A stretch of 64,000 nt of DNA from Anastatus disparis (taxonomy: Eukaryota > Arthropoda > Insecta > Hymenoptera > Eupelmidae): contig JAFFSR010000220.1 of assembly GCA_017163975.1 (NCBI GenBank), forward strand, positions 18,990,001 to 19,054,000. Direction: 5' to 3'. A program made the position numbers and the translations under genes. Positions 13,924-22,196 of this stretch are shown here, in pieces. The notes below the pieces were generated by a model, which was given only the letters and a program-made list of their open reading frames with translations, did not search any database and was not told the DNA's origin. The number at the start of each line of letters is the position of its first letter. The first letter of the stretch is position 1.

Positions 13924-14256
13924 TGTTACGTGGGATTCTTGATACGCACTCCTATGGGGAGTGTGAGGATGTAAAATAATTACAAGAGAATTAATACGAA
14001 GTTATCTGTTATTTATTATAAGAGTAATTACAGTGAGAGAGAGACTGATTACTACTTTGTTCTAGCGCGTCCGGCGATGGTCTGTCGCTCGTCGTCGTCT
14101 AAAACGACGATGTAAGTTGCCCGCGACGAAGTGCCGAATCAGCACTTCGCGCATCGTGCGACTCTTGGTCCGGAAACTCGGAGTCGCATTTCTCTGAGTT
14201 TCTACCTTATTTTATGTTGTATATTATAATATACGTACAATATAATGTACGTAGCA
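13924..14256 (-). repeat. 3' LTR
   Basis: 333 bp. In element orientation it starts TGCTACGTAC and ends ACGTAACA. By eye it matches the other LTR base for base. Inside, in sense orientation, a TCAGTC initiator-like motif lies at 14048-14043 and an AATAAA signal at 14017-14012, so R may be the short stretch from about 14048 to just past 14012 (inference). It also contains GC-rich inverted repeats (GCGAAGTGC...GCACTTCG near 14122-14146). Confidence 0.97.
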
Positions 14257-14290
14257 CGTCCGAGGCCGCGAGGCTTCGGCCCCCGAAGCC
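14257..14290 (-). other. GC-rich palindrome in the polypurine-tract position
   Basis: Directly upstream of the 3' LTR, in element orientation, a gypsy element should have a purine run to prime plus-strand DNA. Instead there is GC-rich mixed sequence with a perfect 8-bp stem and 3-base loop (arms 14272-14279 and 14283-14290, GGCTTCGG/CCGAAGCC). The only purine run is GGGGG at 14284-14280, 23 bases from the LTR edge. Confidence 0.7.
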
Positions 14291-16273
14291 AAGTACGTAC
14301 ACATGAATACAATAATAAAAAAAATTATTAAAATTAAGTCCCTAAAGTGTAATTGGTACTTTTTTGTGTACCTACACGAGCCGATGCCCGTCCTATCTTA
14401 CAATTTCGCTTTTTATCTATTCCATGTTTGTATGTTGTTATGTATATGTTGTTTGTGTTCTAATTTATTCTACTGTTTATTTTTAAATATTTTTTCATTT
14501 TAACTACGACTTTATGTACTCTCTCTCTCTTATCTTTTTTCAAAAAGATATATGACATTTATAATAAAATATTTTACAAAATTGTACAAAAATTAAAATG
14601 AATTTTAAATTAATAAATAATATAGCTTTAAATACAAAATTCATTATCTTATTTTCTAATGTTAAGAGATGTTTCTTCTGAAGATACACGTGCGCATCAT
14701 GTTGCACTCTTGATAAGATAAGAAGCCTTTCACATCACGAAATACATTCTTCCTCGGATGATATTTAATTTTATTCTAAAGTAATTTAAAGAACCTTCTA
14801 CTTGTTTTTGTGTGGGTTTGAAGCGGGATTCGAACGTGGATTCGAACTCCTTTTTTTTTGTCGAACTTTTATAATAAAATTTGTACATGATTTTTCAATA
14901 ATTGTATGATTTATCTGAAACAAAAATTAACTTATTAGTAGAAAAGGGTCCCCCCTCTATTTCTAACTGTTTAACCGTCATTTATCTATTTTTTGGTTCC
15001 TCCTTCCTTATAAAATACTTCTTTTTTTATTAAATTGATCACTGATTAATACTCTATCATGTATCCTCAAAGCTGCGTCTTACAAAAAACTTATTTATTA
15101 ACTCTATGTGTTCTCTTTGACGCTTTTGTTTATCTTTTTTTGTTAACATTATCGTTTAAGAAGCGCTGCGTCAACTAGAATATGGCCACGGTTTCGACCA
15201 CGATTGGCTTGATAATCGCCTTTTTTTTCTAAAATTTTACTTTGCTTTCAATATTTTCTATGTGTTATTATTTTAATTTTATGAGCAATGTTATTCAACT
15301 CAAAAAACTCATTGGATTTTCATTTTACTTCTTTTTCGAATAACTTTATAAAGGATACTTGCGTTCGATTCCCATGGGTTTTCTGGGATATGTTCGGTTG
15401 TTAAGGTGATATATTTTTTTCAGATCTTAGTCCTTTAGCTGAGTTCTTAATAATTTATAATTATTATTAATATTCAACTTCTTTTATCACGAAGTTGATA
15501 ACACATGCATATAATGGTTCACTGTATTTAACAGTCTTTTTTTGCTTTTTTTTTTTTTTTAACTTTTATTTCCAATTTTTTTTCATGTTTTATTGATTAA
15601 ACTATGCATGTCATGTTGCTTTATTTACAACATAGAGAAGATTTACTTCTCGTTATAATTTTTATTTACATTTTATTTATTCTTTTTCTTTGAACTCATG
15701 CCTGTTATTACCTTATTTTTTTTTTTTATTCCTTGGACTTATATTTTTCGTAAGGGTAAGGGGTAAAAGGATACTCATAGGGAATCTTAGGCGAGATCCT
15801 GCATTTCTTTTATAGTTGTTATTATTATTTGAGTTGCCTAACTTTTGCTAATTTTACAATTTTGTTGATAATAAAAATATTTTTATCACAATCATCTTCA
15901 AAAACAATTAGCTAATTTATTATTTTTATTTATTAGTAAGAACGTTTCTTTTTCTCTTGCGGCCAATTCTTTTGACGCTTTGCTTTACAACTGAATCTTA
16001 TCTACTAATTATTTTTCTTATTTATTTTTGCTTTTATTCAAAAGATATTTGATTCTTTTTTTGCTTATACAATATTTGTTGAAACGTCGCGCCTTCAAGG
16101 ATATCTTATTATTCTCATTTCTTAATTTCAACCATTATTATTAATTTTCATTTTTTTTTATATTTTCTATTTATCTTCTGTAAAATAAGCAGTGATCATA
16201 TGTCGTTCTTTCTTTTTCCTCGTCCGAAGGCCGCGGAAAAAGAAAAGTTTTCGTTGCATTCCATATTGAAAAA
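14291..16273 (-). other. Long 3' non-coding region of the retrotransposon
   Basis: About 2 kb between the integrase stop and the palindrome next to the 3' LTR. On the sense (-) strand it is A-rich and has no ORF of 60 codons or more, so no envelope gene can be supported. It includes a doubled 10-mer at 14826-14835 and 14838-14847 that reads GTTCGAATCC on the sense strand and resembles the pol III box B. It is unusually long for a gypsy element without env. Confidence 0.75.
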
Positions 16274-17533
16274 TTAATTACTTGCTTTGTCTGTGAAAGG
16301 AGGAGGTGCTTTTACTGTAGTTGCGCGCTTTATTTTGTCTACGTGAACCGTTTTTATCTTACTCGCGTTTTTTATTGTTACATTATGTTTCGCGTTATTT
16401 ATCTCTATGATTTCGTACGGTCCCTCATATTGCGCGTCGTATTTACCCTTCTGCGGTTGTTTTAGTAAGTAAACGCTCTCACCCTCTCGGAAGTGTTTAG
16501 TGTTTAATTTCTTATCGTAGTAAAATTTTGACCTGTACTTGGCCTGTACTAAGTTCATTGCCGCTAATGTTTGTAATTGAGAAAGGTTTTCTACCGTTTC
16601 TTTTAAATATTCATCATATGTTTGTAATTTTTCCTTCGGTGGAAAGCTTGATGGCATACGTACTTTGTATCCGAACACTAGTTCGTAAGGGCTGTATCCT
16701 GTTGCTTCGTGTTTTGTACTGTTATATGCTAACTGGCATAAGTCTAGCCATTCGGCCCAATCTGACTTTTCTTCCATATATGCTTTCAAATATTCTGTGA
16801 CTGTATGATGCATGCGTTCGATTCCTCCTTGACTTTGAGGATGATACGCAGTTGTGCAATATTTTTCTATTTTAAATATCTCTGCAAATTCTTCAAGTAG
16901 ATTATTTACGAAATGCCTGCCTTGATCCGTAACAATATCAGACGGCGGCCCAAAATATGCCAATACTTTCCGTGTAAGGGCGTGTGCTACTTCTTCTGCG
17001 TCTGCATGCACCGTTGGTATTAAGATGCAATATTTAGTTAGCCAGTCTTGCACTGTCAGCACATATCTATATCCTTCCTTCGTTTGCTTTAATGGCCCGT
17101 AAAAATCCATCGATAACTTTTGAAAGGCTTTTGCAGGTGTGTCTGTAATCAACATAGACAGCCGTGTTTTAACACGTACTAGTTTCTTTGTTTGGCAATT
17201 TTTACAGCCTAGGACGAATTGTCGCACGTCGGGTCTCATGTTTCTCCAATAATAATCTGCTGCTATTTTGCTATACGTCTTATTTATTCCTCTGTGCCCA
17301 CCTATCGCTGCCTCATGATATTCTTTGAGTAATCTATATCTATCTTCTACCGGTGGTACTGGAATATTATTTTGGTAAAATACTGCTACTAATGGCATAT
17401 TTGCGAATATTTCATTAAACATTTCTATGAAGTATGTCCAGTCGCTACTTGAGAGCATTGCTAAGTCTCTCACGACGCTAACGTAAGGAATTTCATATTG
17501 CAAAATTATCCTTTTCAAATTTTTAATACATTT
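16274..17533 (-). CDS. Integrase frame (fourth ORF of the retrotransposon)
   Basis: Integrase inserts the element's cDNA into the host genome. No ATG opens the frame: it becomes open at 17533 after a TAA, and a TTG at 17518 is the first near-start codon. Residues are counted from that TTG (414 aa). Residues 1-52 are not integrase; they look like the C-terminal half of the macro-like domain begun in the preceding frame. The zinc-binding HHCC follows (H68, H75, C105, C108), then the DDE core D138 (SMDFYGP), D198 (VTDQG) and E234 (GGIERMH). A basic C-terminal region (about 345-400) contains EGPYEIIEI and VHVDKIKR. No chromodomain is seen. It overlaps the preceding frame by 19 bases and probably needs a -1 shift to be made as part of Pol. 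All catalytic residues are present. Confidence 0.93.
   Translation of the reverse strand, partial: KCIKNLKRIILQYEIPYVSVVRDLAMLSSSDWTYFIEMFNEIFANMPLVAVFYQNNIPVPPVEDRYRLLKEYHEAAIGGHRGINKTYSKIAADYYWRNMRPDVRQFVLGCKNCQTKKLVRVKTRLSMLITDTPAKAFQKLSMDFYGPLKQTKEGYRYVLTVQDWLTKYCILIPTVHADAEEVAHALTRKVLAYFGPPSDIVTDQGRHFVNNLLEEFAEIFKIEKYCTTAYHPQSQGGIERMHHTVTEYLKAYMEEKSDWAEWLDLCQLAYNSTKHEATGYSPYELVFGYKVRMPSSFPPKEKLQTYDEYLKETVENLSQLQTLAAMNLVQAKYRSKFYYDKKLNTKHFREGESVYLLKQPQKGKYDAQYEGPYEIIEINNAKHNVTIKNASKIKTVHVDKIKRATTVKAPPPFTDKASN
17515..17533 (-). other. Junction of the OTU and integrase frames (-1)
   Basis: The integrase frame opens at 17533 and the OTU frame stops at 17515 (TGA), leaving a 19-base window with an A5 run. 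The integrase frame is -1 relative to the OTU frame. I see no X XXY YYZ heptamer in phase. The explanation may be a non-standard slip, or a one-base length change in the A run, whether a natural mutation or a sequencing error. Confidence 0.7.
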
Positions 17534-17790
17534 TTAATATCTGCTTTTAGTGCTTTATCGTCTATATGTGCTTTAACGAATGCACAAAATATGAAATTAT
17601 CTTTGTAATTAGATACATGTACCTCGCCGACTGCAAATTTTCTGCTTGATATTTCTTCCGGATTTATATATTGCCGCTCTATAAGTGCTTCAATTATTTC
17701 TGTATTTAAGTAAAAATCTGTTGAAATCGTATAAATTAAATTTTCTTTATATTTAAATGGGTGATCTCTTAATATTTTTAATTTACTAAA
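17515..17790 (-). other. Macro-like domain, N-terminal half
   Basis: The last 90 or so residues of the OTU frame (about 595-685) contain NLIYTISTDF, KFAVGEVHV and DNFIFCAFVKAH. From memory of the family this pattern resembles the order in the TARG1/OARD1 macro domain (strand-CISED, GEVAV, YIYYLITK, then a helix). The usual GAGIA-type glycine segment is not conserved (here YLNTEIIEAL), so ADP-ribose binding or hydrolysis is doubtful. The fold continues in the integrase frame (its residues 1-52). This is a remote-homology judgement by eye. Confidence 0.5.
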
Positions 17791-19578
17791 TGGCTGTGGT
17801 ACTTCGTCATCTAACGGAGCCCAAGGTGGTTTCTCGCGCGGCGGCCTTGCATTCTTTACAAGGCAACGCTCGAGCGCATCACTTATCTTATGTGATTGAC
17901 TCTTTTCTCTTTGCGCCAGTAAGTCTGTCGTAGGTGTAATAGGAGTACCTGGCTTGTTGATATTATTATCTTGTTGTTCGTTGTCGTTTTCGCTCGACGC
18001 TGTACTTTCTTCGTTTTCTTTATTATTTTGATGTCTTTTTACTATATTATTTTTCCTTGTATAAAGGTACGGCGTAAAATGCCTTCCTTTTAAATGTAGA
18101 TGAATAAAATTATTTGAACTATTTGCCTTGAAATGGCAATATAGTGTTTCATCATAATCTGTTATAAAATGTACGCATATGTTTTGATTAAATTCACAAG
18201 AAAATATAAATACACAATCAACATCGGCGTGTCTTGTGCGTGACGTCAAAATAGCTTCTGCTGTTTGCGGATCTCCGCATGCTCCTAATGATATTGCGTC
18301 TAATAAAATGTCTCTTAATTCATTCGCGGACATTCCTAAATTACATACTTTAATTACTGAGTGAAAAAAACAATTACCGTCTTTCGGTATATTGTCATCC
18401 CTTATCAAATCTAACCAGTATTGTGCGCATTCATCACTTGCATCATATACTTCGAACACACCCGCACCATCATTAAAAGAATTACTCCAACTTATTGGTC
18501 CATTTTCGTCATCGTTTTGTACTGTTTCTATTATATTCATATGCTCATTTTCTTCGTCAGTTTTTTCTTCTTCTTCAAGGTCCTGCGACTCAGTCTCATC
18601 TAAATTATTTTTATCTAATTCTACGTCACTCTCATTCTCTTCCTGCTCCATGCTTTCGTCTTGCGACTCAGATTCACTGACGTCATGCTTATCTCTCTCG
18701 CTTTCACTCTCGCTTATAATTTCTTTCTCTTGATTTTTATTTGTATCTTGTACCTCAAACTCGTCCTCGAAATATGAACCTTTGTCTGTTTCACTATCAA
18801 TAATTTCGACTTCAGAACTTATTCTTAATGATTTTTTCTCTTTATCTTTTTCTAAGCTTATATTTGGTACTAATTTGTAGTATTCTCTTGGCCTTTGAGG
18901 TCGAACTTTTTCTCGCTCATTAAAATCTGTTTGATTTATCATTTCTTGAGGTACGTCGCCTCTTAGTGCTTCTGCTACTTCTCCTGGAGTTTCTTCCCAT
19001 ATATTTATTTGTACACCTTCTCTACCATTTATCTCTCGTTCTTGCACATCAACTAAAAATCGAGCACGCATTTTTGTTATTATTTCTGGAATCATATTTA
19101 ATATACTTCCTCGGCTACTTTCTTTACTTTGCGAAGTGTGTTGTGAATCATCCTGTGTCTCCTTCTCTTTTACTATTTTGGTGCCGTTGTGTTGAGATGC
19201 TTTCGATTTTACATTTATTGTCTCTAATGGCGATTCTACATCACAGCTGTTTCTATTATTTTTCAGTATACTTTTATTTTTTGATATTTTGCTCGCTGGC
19301 TCATACGTATTCCTTTCTTTTCTTGATGACACTGCATGTGGCTTATCTACTGGTGTACTAGCTGCAAGAATTCCTTCTCGCATGTTTGTGCTCTTTCGCA
19401 TATATGCGAGCTTACCGTCGTCTTGTGCTTGACTTATTATATTTTCAGCTTGAATTAATTTTTTCTTTCTATCTGCTTGACTTTTACGTGTTTTTAACAC
19501 TTTCTTATTTCGCCTTTTCCTTTTGTACGCCGATCTTTTCCAAGGGTCTTTCTTTCTTTTGCATAATTCCAATTTTCT
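17515..19578 (-). CDS. OTU-type protease with macro-like tail (third ORF)
   Basis: The open frame starts at 19578, just after a TGA. The first usable near-start is TTG at 19572 and the first ATG is codon 58 (19401), so it is probably translated as part of Pol after a -1 shift. Numbering from TTG (685 aa): residues 5-38 are very basic (KRKKDPWKRSAYKRKRRNKK), a plausible nuclear localisation signal. Residues 255-350 are strongly acidic. An OTU cysteine protease domain spans about 390-505, with D398-G399-N400-C401 and F402-F403-H404, and a later catalytic-type His at H498 (GRHFTPY). OTU enzymes usually cleave ubiquitin or ubiquitin-like modifiers. Residues 595-685 resemble the N-terminal half of a TARG1-like macro domain. 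The substrate is unknown; it could counter host ubiquitination of element proteins or process Pol (inference). Confidence 0.85.
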   Translation of the reverse strand, partial: RKLELCKRKKDPWKRSAYKRKRRNKKVLKTRKSQADRKKKLIQAENIISQAQDDGKLAYMRKSTNMREGILAASTPVDKPHAVSSRKERNTYEPASKISKNKSILKNNRNSCDVESPLETINVKSKASQHNGTKIVKEKETQDDSQHTSQSKESSRGSILNMIPEIITKMRARFLVDVQEREINGREGVQINIWEETPGEVAEALRGDVPQEMINQTDFNEREKVRPQRPREYYKLVPNISLEKDKEKKSLRISSEVEIIDSETDKGSYFEDEFEVQDTNKNQEKEIISESESERDKHDVSESESQDESMEQEENESDVELDKNNLDETESQDLEEEEKTDEENEHMNIIETVQNDDENGPISWSNSFNDGAGVFEVYDASDECAQYWLDLIRDDNIPKDGNCFFHSVIKVCNLGMSANELRDILLDAISLGACGDPQTAEAILTSRTRHADVDCVFIFSCEFNQNICVHFITDYDETLYCHFKANSSNNFIHLHLKGRHFTPYLYTRKNNIVKRHQNNKENEESTASSENDNEQQDNNINKPGTPITPTTDLLAQREKSQSHKISDALERCLVKNARPPREKPPWAPLDDEVPQPFSKLKILRDHPFKYKENLIYTISTDFYLNTEIIEALIERQYINPEEISSRKFAVGEVHVSNYKDNFIFCAFVKAHIDDKALKADIKNVLKI
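19494..19578 (-). other. Overlap of the Pol and OTU frames (-1)
   Basis: The OTU frame opens after a TGA at 19581-19579 and the Pol frame ends at TAA 19496-19494. Both frames are rich in AAA/AGA/AAG codons here. No canonical X XXY YYZ heptamer is in phase; the nearest features are A-AAA-G tetramer/hexamer contexts. How ribosomes reach the OTU frame is unresolved; internal initiation at the ATG at 19401 is an alternative. Confidence 0.65.
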
Positions 19579-22196
19579 TCAGATCCGGTTATACTATTGA
19601 TTTCTGACTCGTCACTTGTTTCTTTAATAAGGATTTTCTTTTTAGGATTTTCCGAATTTTCTGAACTTGAATCTTCTTCTTTAGTTTTATTCGCATTTTT
19701 ATTTATTGCGCGTGTAATAAAAATTCTTGCTGGCGGTCCGCATTCGTTTGCGTTTGGTTCCTGATTTTCTTGCTTATCTGCTAATTGATACATTTCTGCA
19801 CGTGGTAATTCAGGATTTTCTTCGCCGTCTGCAATTACTGGATTCCTAGACAATGCATCAGCTGCATTATTTTTCCTTCCTGGTCTATATACTACATCAA
19901 ACGTATATCCTCGTAAAGCTGCTTTTAATCTGTTGAATCTTAAATCAGGCTTTGTGCTCGTATGGAAATGCTTTAACGGTTCATGATCTGTGACTACTGT
20001 GAATTTTGTACCGTATAAATAAGGTCTAAACTGTTCCTTTCCAAAAACTACTGCCAACAATTCTTTGTCATATACAGTATACCTAAGTTCGCTTCCTTTT
20101 AAACATCGTGAGGCATATACACAAGGTCGATCTTCGCCGATTTTTCCTTGGCTTAATATTGCGCCTATTGCATAATCAGATGCATCTGTTGTTACTATAA
20201 ATGGCTCACTTAAGTTAGGCGCGGCCAGCACAGGCTCCTCGCATAGCTTCTCACGTAACGTGTCAAATGCTATTTGATGTTCTTCTAGCCACAGAAATTT
20301 CTCTTTCTTTGAACTTAATTTATGTAACGGTCTTGCTATGCTTGCAAAATCTTTTATAAATCGACGATAATAACCAACAAAGCCTAAAAATTGTTTTACT
20401 TTCTTTTTACTTGTAGGTATAGGATAATCATGCACTGCTTCTATCTTTTTAGGGTCTGTTTTAATTTGCCCTTTTCCTACTATATGTCCTAATACTTTCG
20501 CCTCACGTCTTAAAAATTGACATTTCTTTGGTTCAATAGTTAGATTAGCTTTCTCAATGCGTTTTAAAAATCTTTTAAAACGAAGAGCGTGCTGTTCTAA
20601 ATTTTCCGCGTGTATAATCACGTCATCTAAGTAAATTTCAAGCTCTGAACCTTGCAAGCCCTGCAAAGCTAGAGCCATTGCCCTGCTAAAGGTCATGGGT
20701 GCTTCACATAACCCCATAGCCATACGTTTATATTGATATGTACCTGATGGCCCTGAAAACGCAGTTTTATGTGCGTCTTTTGCATCAATTTTCACCTGAT
20801 AATAGCCGTCTTTAAGGTCTACGGCGGTAATATAATTTGCTGACGCTAAATTTTCTAAGATGTCACAAGTTAACGGCAGTGGATAGCAACTTCCCACAGT
20901 GATTTCATTTAGTTGGCGAAAATCTGTCACCAAACGCCAGCGTTTCCTGCCCTGAGGGTCAGGTTTCTTGTTAACTATCCATGCTGGGCTACTATAACTC
21001 GACATAGATGGTTCTATAATATCTTTTTTCAGTAACTTCTCTATTTCTTGCTGCATAATATTTTTTAATGCTATCGGATATCTGTATGGTTTTACACGTA
21101 TTGGCTCCTCATGAGTCGTTTTTATTTTATGTGTTAAAATATTTGTTGCTGGTAGCAACTCATCGTCTAGACCGAAAACGAAGGGGTTCTCGGATATCAA
21201 CTCTCTGACGTGCATTTTTTCTTCTGTGTTCAAATCTTCCAAGTCTAAAATACTCATTATTTTTTCAACTCTTTCTTTTATTTCACAAGGAGTTTTATTT
21301 GCCATGCATCTGTCTACATATTTTATTTCAGCATCAGCACTTTCTTTCTCTGAATTTTGTTGCGCGTACTCCGACATTGCGCGTCTAACTTTTTTGCAAT
21401 CGGAAACTTCGTTTCCTTCGTGGTTGCCGTCCTCACCGGCATAAAAATTATTATCTTCTTTAATAACCTCGCATGGAAAAATTTCTACCTCTGGAGTCGG
21501 AATTTCAATATTTTTATGATTCGTATTTATACATATTGCATACGCTCTACCATTTTTATTTTCTGTAATAAAATTTCCGAATAATATTCCAGGCCCTAAA
21601 TTTTGAAGTGGCACCCAGCCTACTTCTACATCATTATTTATAACTTTTGCAGCAATAACGCGTCTCATTCTTGCGGGAATTTCCACTGTTTCCACCCGCT
21701 CAAAGGGAATCGATAATTTTATAAAATCAATGCACTTATGTACGGCATTTATATGTCCGTTGTGCTTACTAATAGTTTCCCAGCCTAGTAGCCCATCTGT
21801 TTTTACAGGAAAACTATCTGGGACAATATGGACCTCACACTGCAGTCCTTGAAGAGTCATATCTGCTCTTCCTAACGTATACATTTCTCCTGGTATGACG
21901 CCTGTAATCTCTAAAATATGCTGCCTATCTATACTCGTATTTTCATTTATACATTTGGCCTTTATTACGGAAATATCTGCTCCTGAATCAACATAAAATC
22001 TTGCACTATTTTCTTTTAAATTCCGACTTTCCAGTTTAACAATAGGCGGATTACGCCCTGCGCACGCGAGTTTCATGTTTATTGTGCGTCTAATTTTTAC
22101 ATGCTTATTATTACTATTATTTAATATATTCTGATCATTATTAATTAATTCCTGCCCGGCGCCTGAGGATTGCGGCGGACATCCTGCGAGTTTAAA
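19494..22196 (-). CDS. pol: Pol: protease, reverse transcriptase, RNase H
   Basis: Gypsy Pol enzymes for Gag processing and cDNA synthesis. The frame is open upstream of its first ATG (22076), through and beyond the gag stop, so entry by a -1 shift at 22196-22190 is most likely; 22076 could be an internal start. Numbering from that ATG (860 aa): aspartic protease D30-S31-G32 with a flap-side DGLLG at 94-98. The RT runs from about 325 to 560, with D420 (AVDLKDGYY), MGLCEAP, and Y482-L483-D484-D485. RNase H has D631 (TTDAS), E672, D697 and D740 (NAADALSR). A charged Glu/Lys/Asn tail of roughly 110 residues ends at a TAA and overlaps the OTU frame by about 85 bases in -1 phase. All catalytic residues are intact. 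Confidence 0.95.
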   Translation of the reverse strand, partial: FKLAGCPPQSSGAGQELINNDQNILNNSNNKHVKIRRTINMKLACAGRNPPIVKLESRNLKENSARFYVDSGADISVIKAKCINENTSIDRQHILEITGVIPGEMYTLGRADMTLQGLQCEVHIVPDSFPVKTDGLLGWETISKHNGHINAVHKCIDFIKLSIPFERVETVEIPARMRRVIAAKVINNDVEVGWVPLQNLGPGILFGNFITENKNGRAYAICINTNHKNIEIPTPEVEIFPCEVIKEDNNFYAGEDGNHEGNEVSDCKKVRRAMSEYAQQNSEKESADAEIKYVDRCMANKTPCEIKERVEKIMSILDLEDLNTEEKMHVRELISENPFVFGLDDELLPATNILTHKIKTTHEEPIRVKPYRYPIALKNIMQQEIEKLLKKDIIEPSMSSYSSPAWIVNKKPDPQGRKRWRLVTDFRQLNEITVGSCYPLPLTCDILENLASANYITAVDLKDGYYQVKIDAKDAHKTAFSGPSGTYQYKRMAMGLCEAPMTFSRAMALALQGLQGSELEIYLDDVIIHAENLEQHALRFKRFLKRIEKANLTIEPKKCQFLRREAKVLGHIVGKGQIKTDPKKIEAVHDYPIPTSKKKVKQFLGFVGYYRRFIKDFASIARPLHKLSSKKEKFLWLEEHQIAFDTLREKLCEEPVLAAPNLSEPFIVTTDASDYAIGAILSQGKIGEDRPCVYASRCLKGSELRYTVYDKELLAVVFGKEQFRPYLYGTKFTVVTDHEPLKHFHTSTKPDLRFNRLKAALRGYTFDVVYRPGRKNNAADALSRNPVIADGEENPELPRAEMYQLADKQENQEPNANECGPPARIFITRAINKNANKTKEEDSSSENSENPKKKILIKETSDESEINSITGSEENWNYAKERKTLGKDRRTKGKGEIRKC

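Noticed and set aside
16528..16800. Plus-strand open frames inside the retrotransposon (also near 18392-18733, 18966-19361, 21226-21584, 24054-24323)
   Set aside because: They are antisense shadows of the integrase, OTU, Pol and Gag frames and have no motif of their own.
18421..18733. Ser-rich plus-strand frame
   Set aside because: Complement of the Glu/Asp-rich linker of the OTU frame.
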